The notes under the pieces: generated by a model
What the model was told of the DNA's origin: nothing
The model's database searches: none
The model's input: only the letters and a program-made list of their open reading frames with translations
Position numbers and translations under genes: made by a program
In this document: positions 12,552 to 24,683 of the stretch, in pieces
How the letters are laid out: the number at the start of each line of letters is the position of its first letter
How positions within the stretch are numbered: the stretch's first letter is position 1
Assembly: GCA_003344405.1 (NCBI GenBank)
Contig: NOWV01000098.1
Span: 212,783 to 276,782 of the forward strand
Origin: Trichoplax sp. H2
Taxonomy: Eukaryota; Placozoa; Uniplacotomia; Trichoplacea
Direction: 5' to 3'
DNA: 64,000 nucleotides

Positions 12552-14695
12552 TTATTTTCGAGGGGTCGCTATAAGTTTATATGATTTACATCCATGGACT
12601 AAACCCGGTCTCGGTTGTAAATCATAAGACTCTTGGGATTCAGCCATTTTAAATTCAAAGTGATTCATCAAGTGAGAGATGTACATGAATAACTCATAGC
12701 GAGCAAGGGATTCACCAATGCAAGTTCGCGTTCCAACTGAGAATGGTATCAAATTGGGGGACTTTATTAGATCACCATTTTTATCGAGAAATCGTTGAGG
12801 CTGAAACTGTTTAGCATTTGGCCACAATGCCTCATCATGATGAACAGACCACAAATTGGCCCATACAGCTGTGCCCTTGGGTATCTTTTGACCAAATATT
12901 TCAATATCTTTCAAAGGTGCATGAGGTAACGACAAAGGTACAATACTACTTAATCGTAACGTTTCCGAGATTGTAGCATCTAAGAACTTGAGGGAACTAC
13001 GATTTTCTATCGCTGGATAGTTATTGCGTCCTACAATTTGGTCTAATTCATCATGGACTTTTTTCTGAATTTGCGGATGAGTAATCATGAACAATAAATA
13101 CCATTGAACTGTATAGGATGTGGTTTGCATGCCAGCAAAAAATAAGTCACCAATCGTGCCAATAAGTGAATAATCATCCAGCATTGAAGCTTTATCATCC
13201 CTTTCTTCATCTTCAGCTTCTCGCTTAGCTTTTATCATAGCATCTAAAATATCTCTAACGGTATCGGGATCGTAGGTTTCTTTATGCGTTTCGAGTTCTT
13301 TTTCCAGCATAGATAGTAAATCATTGGTCAAGGCTTCAAGCTCTCGATTTGTTTTAGAGGGTATCTTCATGAGTAAATGATAGAGGAAGGGGAATGTATC
13401 AAAAATGTTGTTCATACTTATATATTCATCAAAGACTGTCAGTGCTGCAGATAGTTTTTCAAGTGATTTTCTATCGATATGCTTTTCGAAACTATCAGGT
13501 CCAAAGCAAACGGTGAATATCAAGAAAGTTACAGAATTGAGCAGATCGGGTAAGACATCAAATGGTTTTGATTCATGTTTCTCTATGACTTTGATTAATT
13601 TGTTAATTTCTCCTCTTACAAGCTGCTCAAATTTAGCAGCATCACTTCCAGACGCCTGTGTATAATTGCGAATAGCTGTATGGGTAACTTTTCGGTGAAG
13701 GCGCAAAGTTGGTGTATAATCAGTAGCACTTATGCCAACAGGACCATTGGGGATTTCAAAAAATTTAAATAACATGAGATTAGGACGACCTAATGGAGAG
13801 GCAAAGATGAAATAGAGATTGAGTAAAATAACTTATTAAACGTAACGGTGGCAGTTGACTATTGGATAAAGAGTAACATTATCCTGTACTATAATATAGG
13901 GTAGCTGTCTATTTACAGCCATCTTTGTAGGCCAATTGACGTCATTATAATTCATGACCTTGTCGTATTATTATTGCATTGCACAATGTACATGCCAATG
14001 GCGATTGTGAAATCGTACTGATTGAGAAAAATAACTTTATTAAACGTTGCAGCCATTGTCTATTGGATAAGAAGTACAAATAGACTATCAATAGACTATA
14101 TTATAATCAGTGGACTACAAAATTTTACTCTCCTTTAGCTGTCTCTACTATATTGTACTATAGGATAACTGTCTCTTTACAGCCATCCTTGCAGGCCAAT
14201 TGATGTCATTCTAATTTACTGTATTCAATTGCTGATTAAAGCCATGCCAATTTCTGAATTTAACTAAGATCGTGAGTTGATGTATCGTATCTTAATGTAG
14301 ACTCTTTTCTAAAATTACTTTCAATATCAAAATAGGACCAATGGACGAGTCTATTATCCCTACATACCTCCAAATGTTACAGAATTCTTGAGCAAAGCTT
14401 CTTTGACTTTGTTGACTCCATTGACAATAAGGCAAGGTCGTGTGCCAATAAAGACCGTAAATACATCACCATAACGCTTTCTCATTTCCGTCAATGTTAG
14501 CTCGGGAAGTCTGGATAAAGCAAAGGTATTTCCAACGATTGGCCATGGCAGCGGCCCGCTCGGTAATGTAGTCCTCGCTTGAACGACTGTCCAAATATAA
14601 TTGAGTAAACCGATCGCGACAATTGCGATCGCAACATTGCAGACAGATAATTGCATCAGGCAATTTTGCACAAGGCTGCCAGCCATTGTTGACAT
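12552..14695 (-). CDS. Cytochrome P450, CYP2 clan, CYP17-like (gene 1 of tandem pair)
   Basis: Two exons, 14695-14368 and 13789-12552, separated by a 578-bp phase-1 intron inside a Gly codon, encode 521 residues, a normal microsomal P450 length. The N-terminus is a hydrophobic ER anchor (VAIAIVAIGLLNYIW) followed by the proline hinge LPSGPLPWPIVGN. The I-helix oxygen-binding motif reads FFAGMQTTS and the K-helix ExxR is ETLR. The PERF-type motif is PQRF. The heme loop is PFSVGTRTCIGESLA, with the heme-ligand Cys at about 466. The stretch NLWSVHHDEALW resembles vertebrate CYP17A and CYP1/CYP2 proteins. It should be an ER heme monooxygenase using NADPH-P450 reductase; the substrate cannot be read from sequence. 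The second exon is exactly as long (1238 nt) as in its neighbour at 17954-20155, showing tandem duplication. The ATG chosen lies just before the anchor. Confidence 0.92.
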
Positions 14696-14908
14696 TCAAC
14701 GTCTCTTACCAGATTGCAATAATAGTGGTCAAAATTTTCAACTTGTCTTCACTTCTTCCTTGACTATGGCCAAGATGAATCGAGCGAGAATTGGGTTGCA
14801 GCAAGAGTTGTTGATTAATCTTTGCTTGCGCAGCTCGTAATTCTCAGCATGAATATTGCAAAACTCCGCCCGGATTGATGTTTAGCTGCCAAGTGATTGG
14901 CTCAGGGC

Positions 14909-14916
14909 TATTTATA
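14909..14916 (-). promoter_or_regulatory. Possible TATA box for the first P450 gene
   Basis: The minus strand reads TATAAATA here, about 215 bp upstream of the P450 start codon. This is a motif match only; in DNA this AT-rich such a match can occur by chance. Confidence 0.25.
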
Positions 14917-14970
14917 GGCTTGGTCTGGTGGTCTGCAGTACAGTGCCAAGATGGTACTCAAGGACTGCGC

Positions 14971-15007
14971 GTACAGTACAGTACTGTACACTGTACAGTA
15001 CTGTACT
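14971..15007. repeat. GTAC-palindrome tract
   Basis: A 37-bp run made of overlapping GTACAGTAC and GTACTGTAC words, largely self-complementary. It is one of several such tracts in the window (also near 15.45, 28.2-30.5, 38.8 and 43.0-43.4 kb). It lies in the 5' flank of the first P450 gene. Confidence 0.85.
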
Positions 15008-15450
15008 TACACTGCTACTTGCAGAAGACTTGTCTGCTGGTGGGAAATAATAATAATAATAATTATATTATACTGTATAGAGATATACAGTATATAATAG
15101 ATATACTACAGCATAATAGGCGCAAGAGAAAAGGAAGAAAGTTGACAAGCTCTTTGAACACAAAATGAATAAATCAATTATTGTGCGATATATAAATTGA
15201 ATAATTGTGGCCATAAAGTTGGATTACTTAACATTTAGTACTAACCTGTGTGTTAACGCTGGTACAAACCACTATTCAAGCGTTCGAACCATGGTATGAA
15301 TGAGTGTGGGGTGACATCCTTTTTGATCGGGAGTGTGGCTCAGGTACCGGTTTACACTACTGTATACTGTATACAGTTCTACTGTACTACAATACATACG
15401 GCACGGTAAATACTGTAGGAAAAGCAACAAAACGCTCATACTGGGCATAT

Positions 15451-15478
15451 TACTGTACAGTGTACAGTGTACAGTACC
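15451..15478. repeat. GTAC-palindrome tract
   Basis: Repeats of TGTACAGTG and GTACAGTAC within 28 bp, the same sequence family as the tract at 14971-15007. A weaker TGTATACTGTATACAG palindrome lies at about 15360-15376. Confidence 0.8.
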
Positions 15479-15580
15479 GTCCAGCTGGCGAGTACTGCCA
15501 CTGTAACCAGTGGATGACGTGGCTGCTCAACTCCTGACTGTCGTATGACTTCGTCCACGAACTGCAACTAACTAATAATA

Positions 15581-15899
15581 AATGTCCACCTCGGAAAGCC
15601 GTCGCTGAAAATTTCTCTTATAGCGGTAATAAACATCTCCCAACCTACTCAAGTAATATTTCCCCCCTCCAAAAGCTGCCACTGAAAAATCTCTGTTATA
15701 ACTGTCATTAAAAACTTGGGGCCTACTCCACGAACTTTTTTCCCTCTGCAAAAACCGCTGCTGAAAATTTCCCTTATCGAACATTTCCCCCTCTAAAGCT
15801 GGAAATCGAAAATTTCAAATTATATTACCAGCGGCTTTTGTAGCGGAAATCTTCGTGGAGTAGTCTCAAGTACTGTATGCATACGTCGAGATGGACATT
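15581..15899. mobile_element. MITE-like inverted-repeat element, 319 bp, flanked by TA
   Basis: The left end AATGTCCACCTCGG and the right end, read on the other strand as AATGTCCATCTCGA, form an imperfect 14-bp terminal inverted repeat (12 of 14 matches). Both ends are flanked by TA (579-580 and 900-901 of the 15 kb block), as expected for Tc1/mariner-type insertions. The interior contains three degenerate copies of a GCTGAAAATTT(C/T)-centred unit. It also has an inverted pair, CTACTCCACGAA at about 15723 and its complement at about 15851. There is no transposase, so if mobile it would be non-autonomous. The family name is not recognised. Confidence 0.6.
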
Positions 15900-17953
15900 T
15901 AATTCTAGTTCAATGACCTTAGCGACACAATATTTGAATTTGACTCATTACTATGCATAATTTTGCTCAAAATCAATATGCTATAACGACAGTACTGTAC
16001 ACTGTGCAGTACTGTTAAGCAAACATTACATAGTGAGACAATTTCTTGCTAGCATTCCATTCCTGTTGTAATATATTATCCTATTCGTGGAAAACGCCCA
16101 TTACATTATATAAATTAATAATTATAATTATTGCCTGTACTCAAAACCAGTGTAGGAGCACACAATCAATCAATAATAGTAATGTGATTAATAGTAAATA
16201 ATGATGCTTATGTAGCAACGCTAGTCAATCTATTTGATTGTTTGAATGTTATGCAAAATTGAGCAATCGGGCACGGTGTCTGAAAATAATAATCACAAAC
16301 CATCTCATTAAGCTTACAGCTACTGTTCAGTATACGAGCATGTTACGATATTCCATTATAACATCAATATAGTGATCAAATAGGCTGTAACCATATACGA
16401 GCAATAACAGATTCTACGAGGGTATTCGATGTTGCAATGATAGACAACTTGGGGCTACTGATTAGTGGTGACTATAGAACCTTTTAGGACCTTTAGTTCT
16501 AGTGGATACTGTCAAAGGCAATTGGGGGCTAGAGGTTTCTCAAATAAGTCTAGATCATTCGCAGTCGATGGTCAGCGGCGAAGTATGCTGTAGAAACATC
16601 TTGCCTTACAGGAAAATTTCCATACCAATAACAGTACTTTATCGTTTGCAATTCTGCCTTACTTATGCATTGATAAATATTTAAGAAGCAGTCTTTAGAT
16701 TGTTTGTGTAAAGCCTGAGACGATGAAATTGAAATAACATGTTACTAATTCTTGACAATGCACAAAGATGTATATGAGGACAGCTAATAATTTCTACCGT
16801 AGATGCCTTAATTTGTTTTCAATCACCTTACTGAATCTGTAATTTATAGATACACATAAATGCATCGATTCGCATACTAAACTGTATGGCTTCTTGTTGA
16901 CATATATACACTGTGTAGTAGCTCAACTTCTCCACCCATTTAGTCGGCTTAATAATAGTGAACTTTGTACAGTATTTGCAAAGAGATATAAAAAGTACTA
17001 AGTGAGATAAAACTCTTGCGAAATACGATATTCTATAATAATTGGCGGATGTAAGCTCTCCGGTTAATATACCATGTATTAGTAGAAGTGTAATGCTCTA
17101 TAAGATTGCCAATATATACTATTTGCCCCATGGTTATTTAGACTTATAAATTTAGTTGTAATGAATGCCCTGATACTATCGTACCGTAGATTGTCTACCA
17201 GTTATTTTACAAAGTACCAGTCGTTGCCGAATGTTTCCAAGTCGGCCTAATATACCATCGACTTGATTACAACTACTAAATCCTATTAAATTATAATGAA
17301 TAAACTTGTGTTAGTGAATCAAAAGTAAATAAATTTTATTGCATGTTGCGATAAAGGAAATAAATCGACTAAGGAACATAGTTATATATGAGTCATTTGA
17401 TTTGCATTTAGGATTACCTATATAAAAGTAACTAACGCTCTATCTACAGCCTTTCCAATGAACTATTATCATGTGCTTGCATTCAATCTTTATATTCACT
17501 AACGATACGGTATAATAATTCAAATGTACTATAATGGGACTTTTCAATTAGATTATTATTACAGATAAAAAATGAGTTATAAAAATATCGGTTAAAGTAA
17601 TAATAACAATTCTAGAATACTAACGAACTCTACATTCGAGATTACGCCATAAATATTAAGCATCAGTAACAACTCTAGAGTAGTGCTTGATGATTGCTGT
17701 GATAGTGTCAGTTACTACAAGTATACTGTATCGTGAGCTAAGCAGATCAAGCAGCGATAGCGTAGAGTGGACTGAGTTATTAAATATTCCTGCTAACAAG
17801 TCTTCATCTGGAAGCACTTCTTACAAGTCATTTTTGACCATTCTAAGTGTGGTAGATCTCTTCTCATTAAACTATTTAATAATCATAGCCTACACTCGTG
17901 TCATTAAACAAGTAACATTACAATTGCAACTGATTTGCAATCCACGTTTTCCA
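15900..17953. other. Intergenic DNA between the two P450 genes
   Basis: About 2 kb with no gene. A short GTAC-type palindrome (CAGTACTGTACACTGTGCAG) lies at about 15989-16010. The right part should hold the 3' flank of the second P450 gene. No P450 pseudogene fragment was recognised. Confidence 0.5.
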
Positions 17954-20155
17954 TCACGATATCCTTGGAGTTGCAATCATCTGATATTCCTTGCATGGCA
18001 TTACAAAACTACTTCCTGTCGATAAATCCAATTGTTGATTATCCACTTTTCTAAATGTGCAATGCTGCATAAGATGTGAGATGATAATGTAAAGATTAAA
18101 CTTAGCTAGTGTTTCTCCAATGCATGCACGAGTACCGCAAGAAAATGGCATTAAATTAGGTGATGACGCTTTGATTGTTCCGTCGTTATTCAAGTGGCGC
18201 TCAGGGGAAAATTCATCAGGATTGGTCCATAATTTCTCATCGTGGTGTACAGACCACGTATTAATCCAAACAGTCGTTTTAGATGGAAGAGTGTAATTGT
18301 TTAGCTTTATTTCAGCAATTGTTTCATGTGGTGCCGCTAATGGAGTTACACTACTAGCACGAAGGGTTTCTAAAATAGTGGCCTGAAGGTAGGGAAGTTT
18401 ATCTCGATCTTGTAATGTGGGATATCTGTCTCGACCGATAACCCTATCAAGTTCATCATGTACCTTCTGTTGTATATTGGGGTGTACAATCATATACAGA
18501 AAATACCATTCAAGTGTAGTAGTTGTAGTTATAATACCAGCTGCAAAGAGATCAATCAGTGCACCGACAAAATTTTTGTCATTCAACATTTTAGCCTTGT
18601 TAATGTCGTTCTTATCTTCTGCTTCATCTTTAGCTTTAATCATAGCGTCTGCAATATCTCTGATATTGTTTTTATCGAATGTTTCATGATGAGTCTCTAA
18701 TTCAGCATACAATAGTTTAGAAATAGATCTTTGTAGTCGCTCCATGTCGCTACTCAAGATCTTGGCCAAGGTTAATACGATATTACCAAGCCATGGAAAT
18801 ACGTCGAAAACGCTGTTGACACGAAGTAAAGGTGTTAGTCGTCGTATTAGTGACAAAATGGAAATAAATTTCTTCCTGTCAATACAACTAGTAATGTTAT
18901 CCTGACCGCAAAGCATGGCCAATGCAATATCGCCAACTGTTCCAATAGTATCCAATCCTGGATTGAAAGGTTTACCGCCTTTTGCATGGAAGTTATCGAT
19001 TAACTGTTTCGCTTGGTTACTGGCTAATTTCTCAAAATGGTTGGGACCGCTTTCAGTCATAATGAAGCTGCGAATTGCTGTCTGAGTTAATCTACGATAG
19101 AGCTTGAGATGTGGACAATAATTAAGCGTAGTGATACCGGGCAAATTGTCTGGTGCTTCAAGAATCTGTAGCATGTACGTCTGTGGTCTACCTGCAAAAT
19201 TGTGTATATTTGATAAGCGTAGGAAAAAAATATTGACATTAGTCGTTGTCTCAAAATTATCATGATTAAATTGAGTTTATCATTATCCATAAGTTCATTT
19301 AATATATAGTATTTTACAGCTTGACAGCGTGATGCAATTGCTTTTTTTTTGAAAGCTACATGAGCATTATTGTAATGTTTGTATTTGCGGTAATGTGTAT
19401 CCAATGCATAAAAAGGCATCGATAATTAATTAATAATAATTAGATAGAATGAATGTAGTAATAGTGTACAGTTACCAAAACAAGTCATTTTTCTTGTGAT
19501 TAAACTGTTTAAAACCAGCTTCTTATTTGCTTTATAGTATTACTATTACCACGATGAAGCTAATAAAGCCGATTAAAAATTGTAAAATCAAGGCATAGCA
19601 ATCTAGTTTTGCTATATTACTGTAATTACTGTAGAACAACTATTCCGATAAAAACAATCATAGACTATTGACAATAAGATAGAATGCACCTCTGTAAGCG
19701 TTTACTTCATTTAATCAATCAATTAATGACATCAAGACTAGAGAGAGCATAAAACTTATGGAGAGCTGCTTACTACAAACTAGATCGTCCCGTAATTATT
19801 AGAAAGAAATAATTTTGCATAACTAATCTACACCTGAAAATGCATGCAAGTGTTTCAGTAGGCATTCTCGTATCCGTGTGCCAGAGAGGACAACGACAGG
19901 ATTTGAGCCATTAAATACGGTCATGACATCTCCATACTTTTTGGCTAAATTAGCTAATGAAACGTGAGTAACACTACCCAATGGATTGCCAATAACTGGA
20001 TAAGGAAATGGACCGGGTGGTAAAGTTGCTCGAGCACGAAGCACGATCCACCAATATCTGGTTAAATAAACAGTAATTAGACTTGCTACAACATGATACC
20101 ATGTTAAGCAGCTATACACATCCGCTAATAGCGAGTAGCAAGAAAGCATAATCAT
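17954..20155 (-). CDS. Cytochrome P450, CYP2 clan, CYP17-like (gene 2 of tandem pair)
   Basis: Exons 20155-19834 and 19191-17954 encode 519 residues. The single intron (642 bp) sits in phase 1 within a Gly codon, before RPQTY, exactly as in the upstream paralog (before RPNLM). After a hydrophobic anchor (WYHVVASLITVYLTRYWW) comes the hinge LPPGPFPYPVIGN. The I-helix motif is FAAGIITTTTT and the K-helix is ETLR. The PERF motif is PERH. The heme loop is PFSCGTRACIGETLA, with the ligand Cys at about 464. TWSVHHDEKLW matches the paralog and the CYP17/CYP1 type. All residues needed for heme and oxygen binding are present, so the enzyme should be functional. The protein is clearly diverged from its neighbour, so the duplication is not recent. 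The donor after exon 1 reads GTGTAG, a weaker 5' splice site than usual. Confidence 0.92.
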
Positions 20156-21264
20156 CCAGTTTTTCCGTAATCAAAATGGATTCAATTTGCTGCTCGATAT
20201 ACTCCAAAATAAGACTTTAACGAATCTGAATCTTAATTATTTTACTATTTTTGATTTGGCTAGCAAAACGAATGTAACTAGAATATTTACAGTCCGTATC
20301 TTATTGAACGTCTTATACTAAGCGCTGCTGATCGAGTTGTCAACAGAAAAGTCTCGGTAGCCTATAGCCCCATCGAGGTCATTTTCTCTTAGCTTTAACT
20401 ATAAAATTGGTAGAGTCGAGTTGATATGGCAGAGGACTTACTGGACTACTGTATGAGCTCAGCATCGTAGATGATATTAGCTAGAGAAAAATTTTTTTAA
20501 GCTGTCCCTAGAGATTTATAGCATGCAAACATCGCAGCGCGTGAGTACTCTATAGCCTTGACATCGATCCGTTGTGATAACTATACTCCTTTCGAAACAT
20601 TTCAGATGATGTCTTATAACTAATTCTAGTATAGGTCTTTTCCTTGCTTTTCCTCCCTTCTACTTTCCATCTGAATACCTTGATCAATCGAAAGATTGAT
20701 GATCCCGAGACAGAATGGCCTAACTAGAGACTTCCCTTAAATCCCTTCCAACATGATCTAGATCCATTCCTTTGCCTAGAACTCGGTAAAGCATATACGG
20801 TATGAGACAACACAGTACTAGACTGCATACTGTATCCATAAACCGATCGGCAATGAGAATACGATAGTATCGCGGCATTTTCCTACGTCGGTACTATACT
20901 GTAGGCTTAATCATGTACCCTATCATCGACTAGAGTATAAGTTACTATAGCCTATCATCGAGGTAAAAGAAACCTTGAGTCGATGCTATTTGCCTACTTG
21001 CATACTAATTCGTTGTTTCTACAGGCAGCAACAATCTTCGAGGAGTTGGCCGTCATCGATTGCAAATATTCAGTTTGAGCCCCAAGTATCAAATACTTGT
21101 GAATATAAATGATTGATCTATAATTAGTAGATTATCATTGGGCCAATTTAATGTTACGATGAATCAATCGCCTGTCTTGCAGAAGTCGATTTTCGGTAAG
21201 CAATGATTTGAATGGAGTTGATTTGTTGCACAAGAAAAGATAATGGTTTAGCTGCAGAGGAGCA
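20156..21264. promoter_or_regulatory. Shared divergent upstream region of P450 gene 2 and the TBC gene
   Basis: About 1.1 kb separates two divergent start codons, so both promoters must lie here or in untranslated exons within it. No open frame is seen. A run around 20760-20950 is rich in imperfect direct repeats such as CCTATCATCGA and ACTAGAG. No core promoter motif was identified with confidence. Confidence 0.4.
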
Positions 21265-24200
21265 ATGGATCGCAATATAGACGTAAACCAAGAGCAATCG
21301 AATAGCGAGTTCGATCAAAGTAGTAAATCAGATAGCTTGTACACCAATAATAGTCAAGGTAGGCAGCAATACATTGATATTAAGAAGATTCATGTTGAAG
21401 ATAATAGCCATAATTTAAGTCAGCAAAAAAGCAGCGATGATGAGAATGAGGACAACGCGTCTTCGTCAGCTATTGATGCACGGCCACAACATGCATCGGA
21501 CAACAACTTTGATCTTTTAACGCAAACACAATTGGATGATACGCAAGGTAAAGAAAATAGTCTTCCTTTACTACAAGATTTGGAAATTAGAAATGTCAAC
21601 AGTCGTGCCAATGATGATAGTTCATATCAAATATCTCCGTCATCGTCGTGGTTAGATAGCGATTCTCGTACAAGTGATCATGATAATTTCAGCCTGCATA
21701 GCGCAGCTAGCAATAGTTCTGCATGGACTGATATCAAACTGAATGAAGACGGCCATGCTATTTCAAAGGATGATCTAACTGGTAGGAGCCATGCCAAATT
21801 TTCTGAGAATACTTCTACTTCTACTCAATCGAGTTGGTTGTCCATGTTTAAGCGTAAAAGTGTCAATACTTCCCCCAAAAATAGCAATAAAGGTATCTAT
21901 CCGATAGATTAGCCTATATTTTCGGTGATTGCTAATTTAGTAAGTAATGCTTTTTTATTTTTGCCCCATGTCATCTTATTCTTTGCTATTTATATCAAGA
22001 TTGTATATGCTGTGATCTTAAGAGCTACCATGTGGCTCGAAAATGCTTATAGCAATTATCTCCACCCGCCCAAACAATTATAAAATCGATTTTCATGTTT
22101 AAAAATTAAAACGTTCTACTTAACAACAGTTTTATATCCAATTCACGAACCCTTGTTTATGATACTCTTATCAATACGCAACATGGAGTTAAGTCACTCC
22201 ATGACAGCCAATTGTAACTAACAGTAAATCGATTCATGATTAATGTTGTAGAAACAGCGTCTAAGGCAAGATCTCCTAGTAAAGTTGCTGCTCTACACGC
22301 TAATTCAACAACAGGTTTAATCTTGGAGAATAGACCCAAGTGAGTGGAAGAAACATGCACGATACGTGTAAATTACACGCAGTATATGCACTTACCAAAT
22401 TATTTAAATTAATTAATAGTAATGTTCTATATTTTAGTCATCATTATCATTGTTATACAAATACAGTATTTCTGCTCTTTTATAACTAGAGATAAACAAT
22501 ATGTAAAATTTTGATAATCTCATTCCGTTAAGTATAATAAATACTGTTAAGTTGAGACGAAACTATCAATCATCGATTTTAAATGTACGAGTAATAGCAT
22601 TTACATACCATTATCGTAACAATTGTTGTTTAATGATCTGATTTATGCTATTGCACGAATCATGAATTAATTACGCAATAGTCATTTGCCTTCGAAACCA
22701 AAGCAAGAAGAACTAAAACATCGCCAGCAATATCTACAAATGTTAGAAAATGCAAAAAGAAAAGCGGCTAAAGAAGTCGCTATTAAAGAAAAGTTAACGG
22801 AAGAGAAATATGACCGTGAGGAGATTCTTCGTCAAAGCGGTAAAAAATGGATTGAAGAAATCATTCCTAACTGGCAAAACATGTAAAAAAAATGTTATTA
22901 CTTCAGATTTATAAAAAACCTAACTTGCAATCAATTTGGAAGACTGATCCTATTATTATCAATAGGAGACATTCAAGTACAGTGCAACAGATTTGGTGGC
23001 AAGGGATTCCGCCAAACATTCGAGGAAAAATTTGGAAGCTTGCCTTAGATTTTCGCTTAGATATCTCAGCAGGTATATCATGTGCTGTATTCTACGTTCG
23101 TATAGTTGCGCATTTTATGATTGAAAAATATTGATAATTACAGTAAGTATTAAGTGAAATGCTAGAAATACTCCTAATCTTTGATCTCCATTTTGAAATA
23201 ATATAAAGACTTAAAGTTTGTTTCTATTTTAAGAAATATTTGAAAAAGAAATTGTTATTACTGACTTATGGACGTATTTTCATTTTTTAACAATAGACTT
23301 ATATAAAGTATTAGTGGAAAAGACTGATGAAAAATTTAAAGAACTAGCTTTAAACGGTTAGATAAATATTCGTATAATAATGTTGACGCTATGAAAAACT
23401 TGCAGTGACGAAGTTATTTCACAACTTAATTGTTATTAGAGCCTCAGTTGGATTCACAAAGTGATTCTCCATTGATCCAAATTAAGCTAGACATTTCACG
23501 TACTTTTCCAAATCTTGGAATGTTTCAAGTTGGTGGCCCATATCATGCTTCTTTGTTCGAGATTCTCGGGGCTTATACCCAATTTAAACCCACCGTTGGC
23601 TATGTACGTCTCTTTTGATTCATAGTCCTCATTAAACCTTCAACTTTAAAAACTGTACTTTGATTTGATTGTAAATATCAATGACGTCAAATTTTTTTAC
23701 CTATTGGAGATTCAAGGAATGTCGTTTCTTGCCGCAGTATTTTTATTGAATATGGAACCCCTGACTGCCTTTGCCTGCTTTGCTAACCTGCTTGAGAAAC
23801 CGTGTCAGAAATCATTTTACGAAATGAAGACGACTAAGGTATTGATGGAATTTTTGTTACAATTACTTGATTATTCAACAGAAACTTAGCTAAGATATGA
23901 TTTTATCATCACAGACTTGCTTACATTGTTTATCGTGAATTACATAAGTAACTGGATTACATGTTTTAGATGCAAGCCTATTATCAAACTTTCGATGGCC
24001 TGTTTTATAAAAATCTTCCGAAATTATTTAACCATTTTACAATCAATAATGTAACTCCTGATATGTATCTTTGTAACTGGTAGGTTTAGTAGAATCAAAC
24101 TTCAAAATTTTTATTTAATGCAAAGAATAAAATTGCCTTATTAAGCTGACTACAAGTTATTATTTCCTATCATAATTGATTGTACACTAGGCTTCGAACT

Positions 24201-24683
24201 GACTTAATTGTATATTATTATCAACTATTGATTACATAATCTTTTCTAGGATATACACGTTATATAGCCATAGTCTGCCACTAGATGTAACATGTCGGAT
24301 ATGGGATATTGTTTTTAGGGATGGAGATATTTTTATATTTCGAACTGCTTTAGGTTGGTTTTCAGATTATAGTTAATCTTTAAAGATAGTGTCAGTATAT
24401 GAAAATACAGATACAATTCAATTTCAAAAATTTGCTCATTAATCTGCTTCGAGTTTATACTAAATCTCATTCCTCAATATCTTAACACCTTTTAGGGATT
24501 TTAAGTTTATATAAATCGAAGCTAATGGATATGAAGTCGATACAGATAGCGAAATTTTTAACTAAATTACCAGACGACGTTGATTCCGACTTACTCTTTG
24601 ATGCTATTAATGATATCCGTGTTACTAAAAATCGATATAACTCTATGTTACTACAACACTTTGAAAATTTTAACTGTAAATAG
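21265..24683 (+). CDS. TBC1D12/TBC1D14-like Rab GTPase-activating protein
   Basis: Ten exons: 21265-21892, 22225-22339, 22682-22882, 22966-23072, 23234-23356, 23440-23603, 23710-23838, 23970-24079, 24250-24353 and 24496-24683. They close in frame to 622 residues with a TAG. The first 210 residues are a disordered Ser/Asn/Asp-rich region. Then comes a conserved family block: [20 protein letters not shown] followed by GLILENRP, then a charged helix ending [12 protein letters not shown]. The TBC domain starts at [19 protein letters not shown]. It carries both catalytic fingers: Arg412 in [10 protein letters not shown] and Gln448 in [23 protein letters not shown] and IAKFLTKLP complete the fold. 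Such proteins stimulate GTP hydrolysis by Rab GTPases on endosomal and autophagic membranes. The 83-bp intron at 22883-22965 uses a CAATAG acceptor, needed to keep frame after a TAA that would otherwise follow QNM. The donor at 23357 (GTTAGA) is weak. Confidence 0.93.

Noticed and set aside
15572-15784. 70-codon minus-strand frame with internal YYRYKRNFQRR-like repeats
   Set aside because: It lies inside the MITE-like element and reflects its internal degenerate tandem units; there is no start context or partner exon.
17687-18700. Plus-strand open frames within the second P450 gene
   Set aside because: They are antisense shadows of the 1238-nt P450 exon.
22883-22906. A 24-bp intron in the TBC gene (GT at 22883, CAG ending at 22906)
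   Set aside because: It puts the next exon out of frame. The 83-bp intron ending at 22965 keeps the frame and gives [15 protein letters not shown], matching the family.
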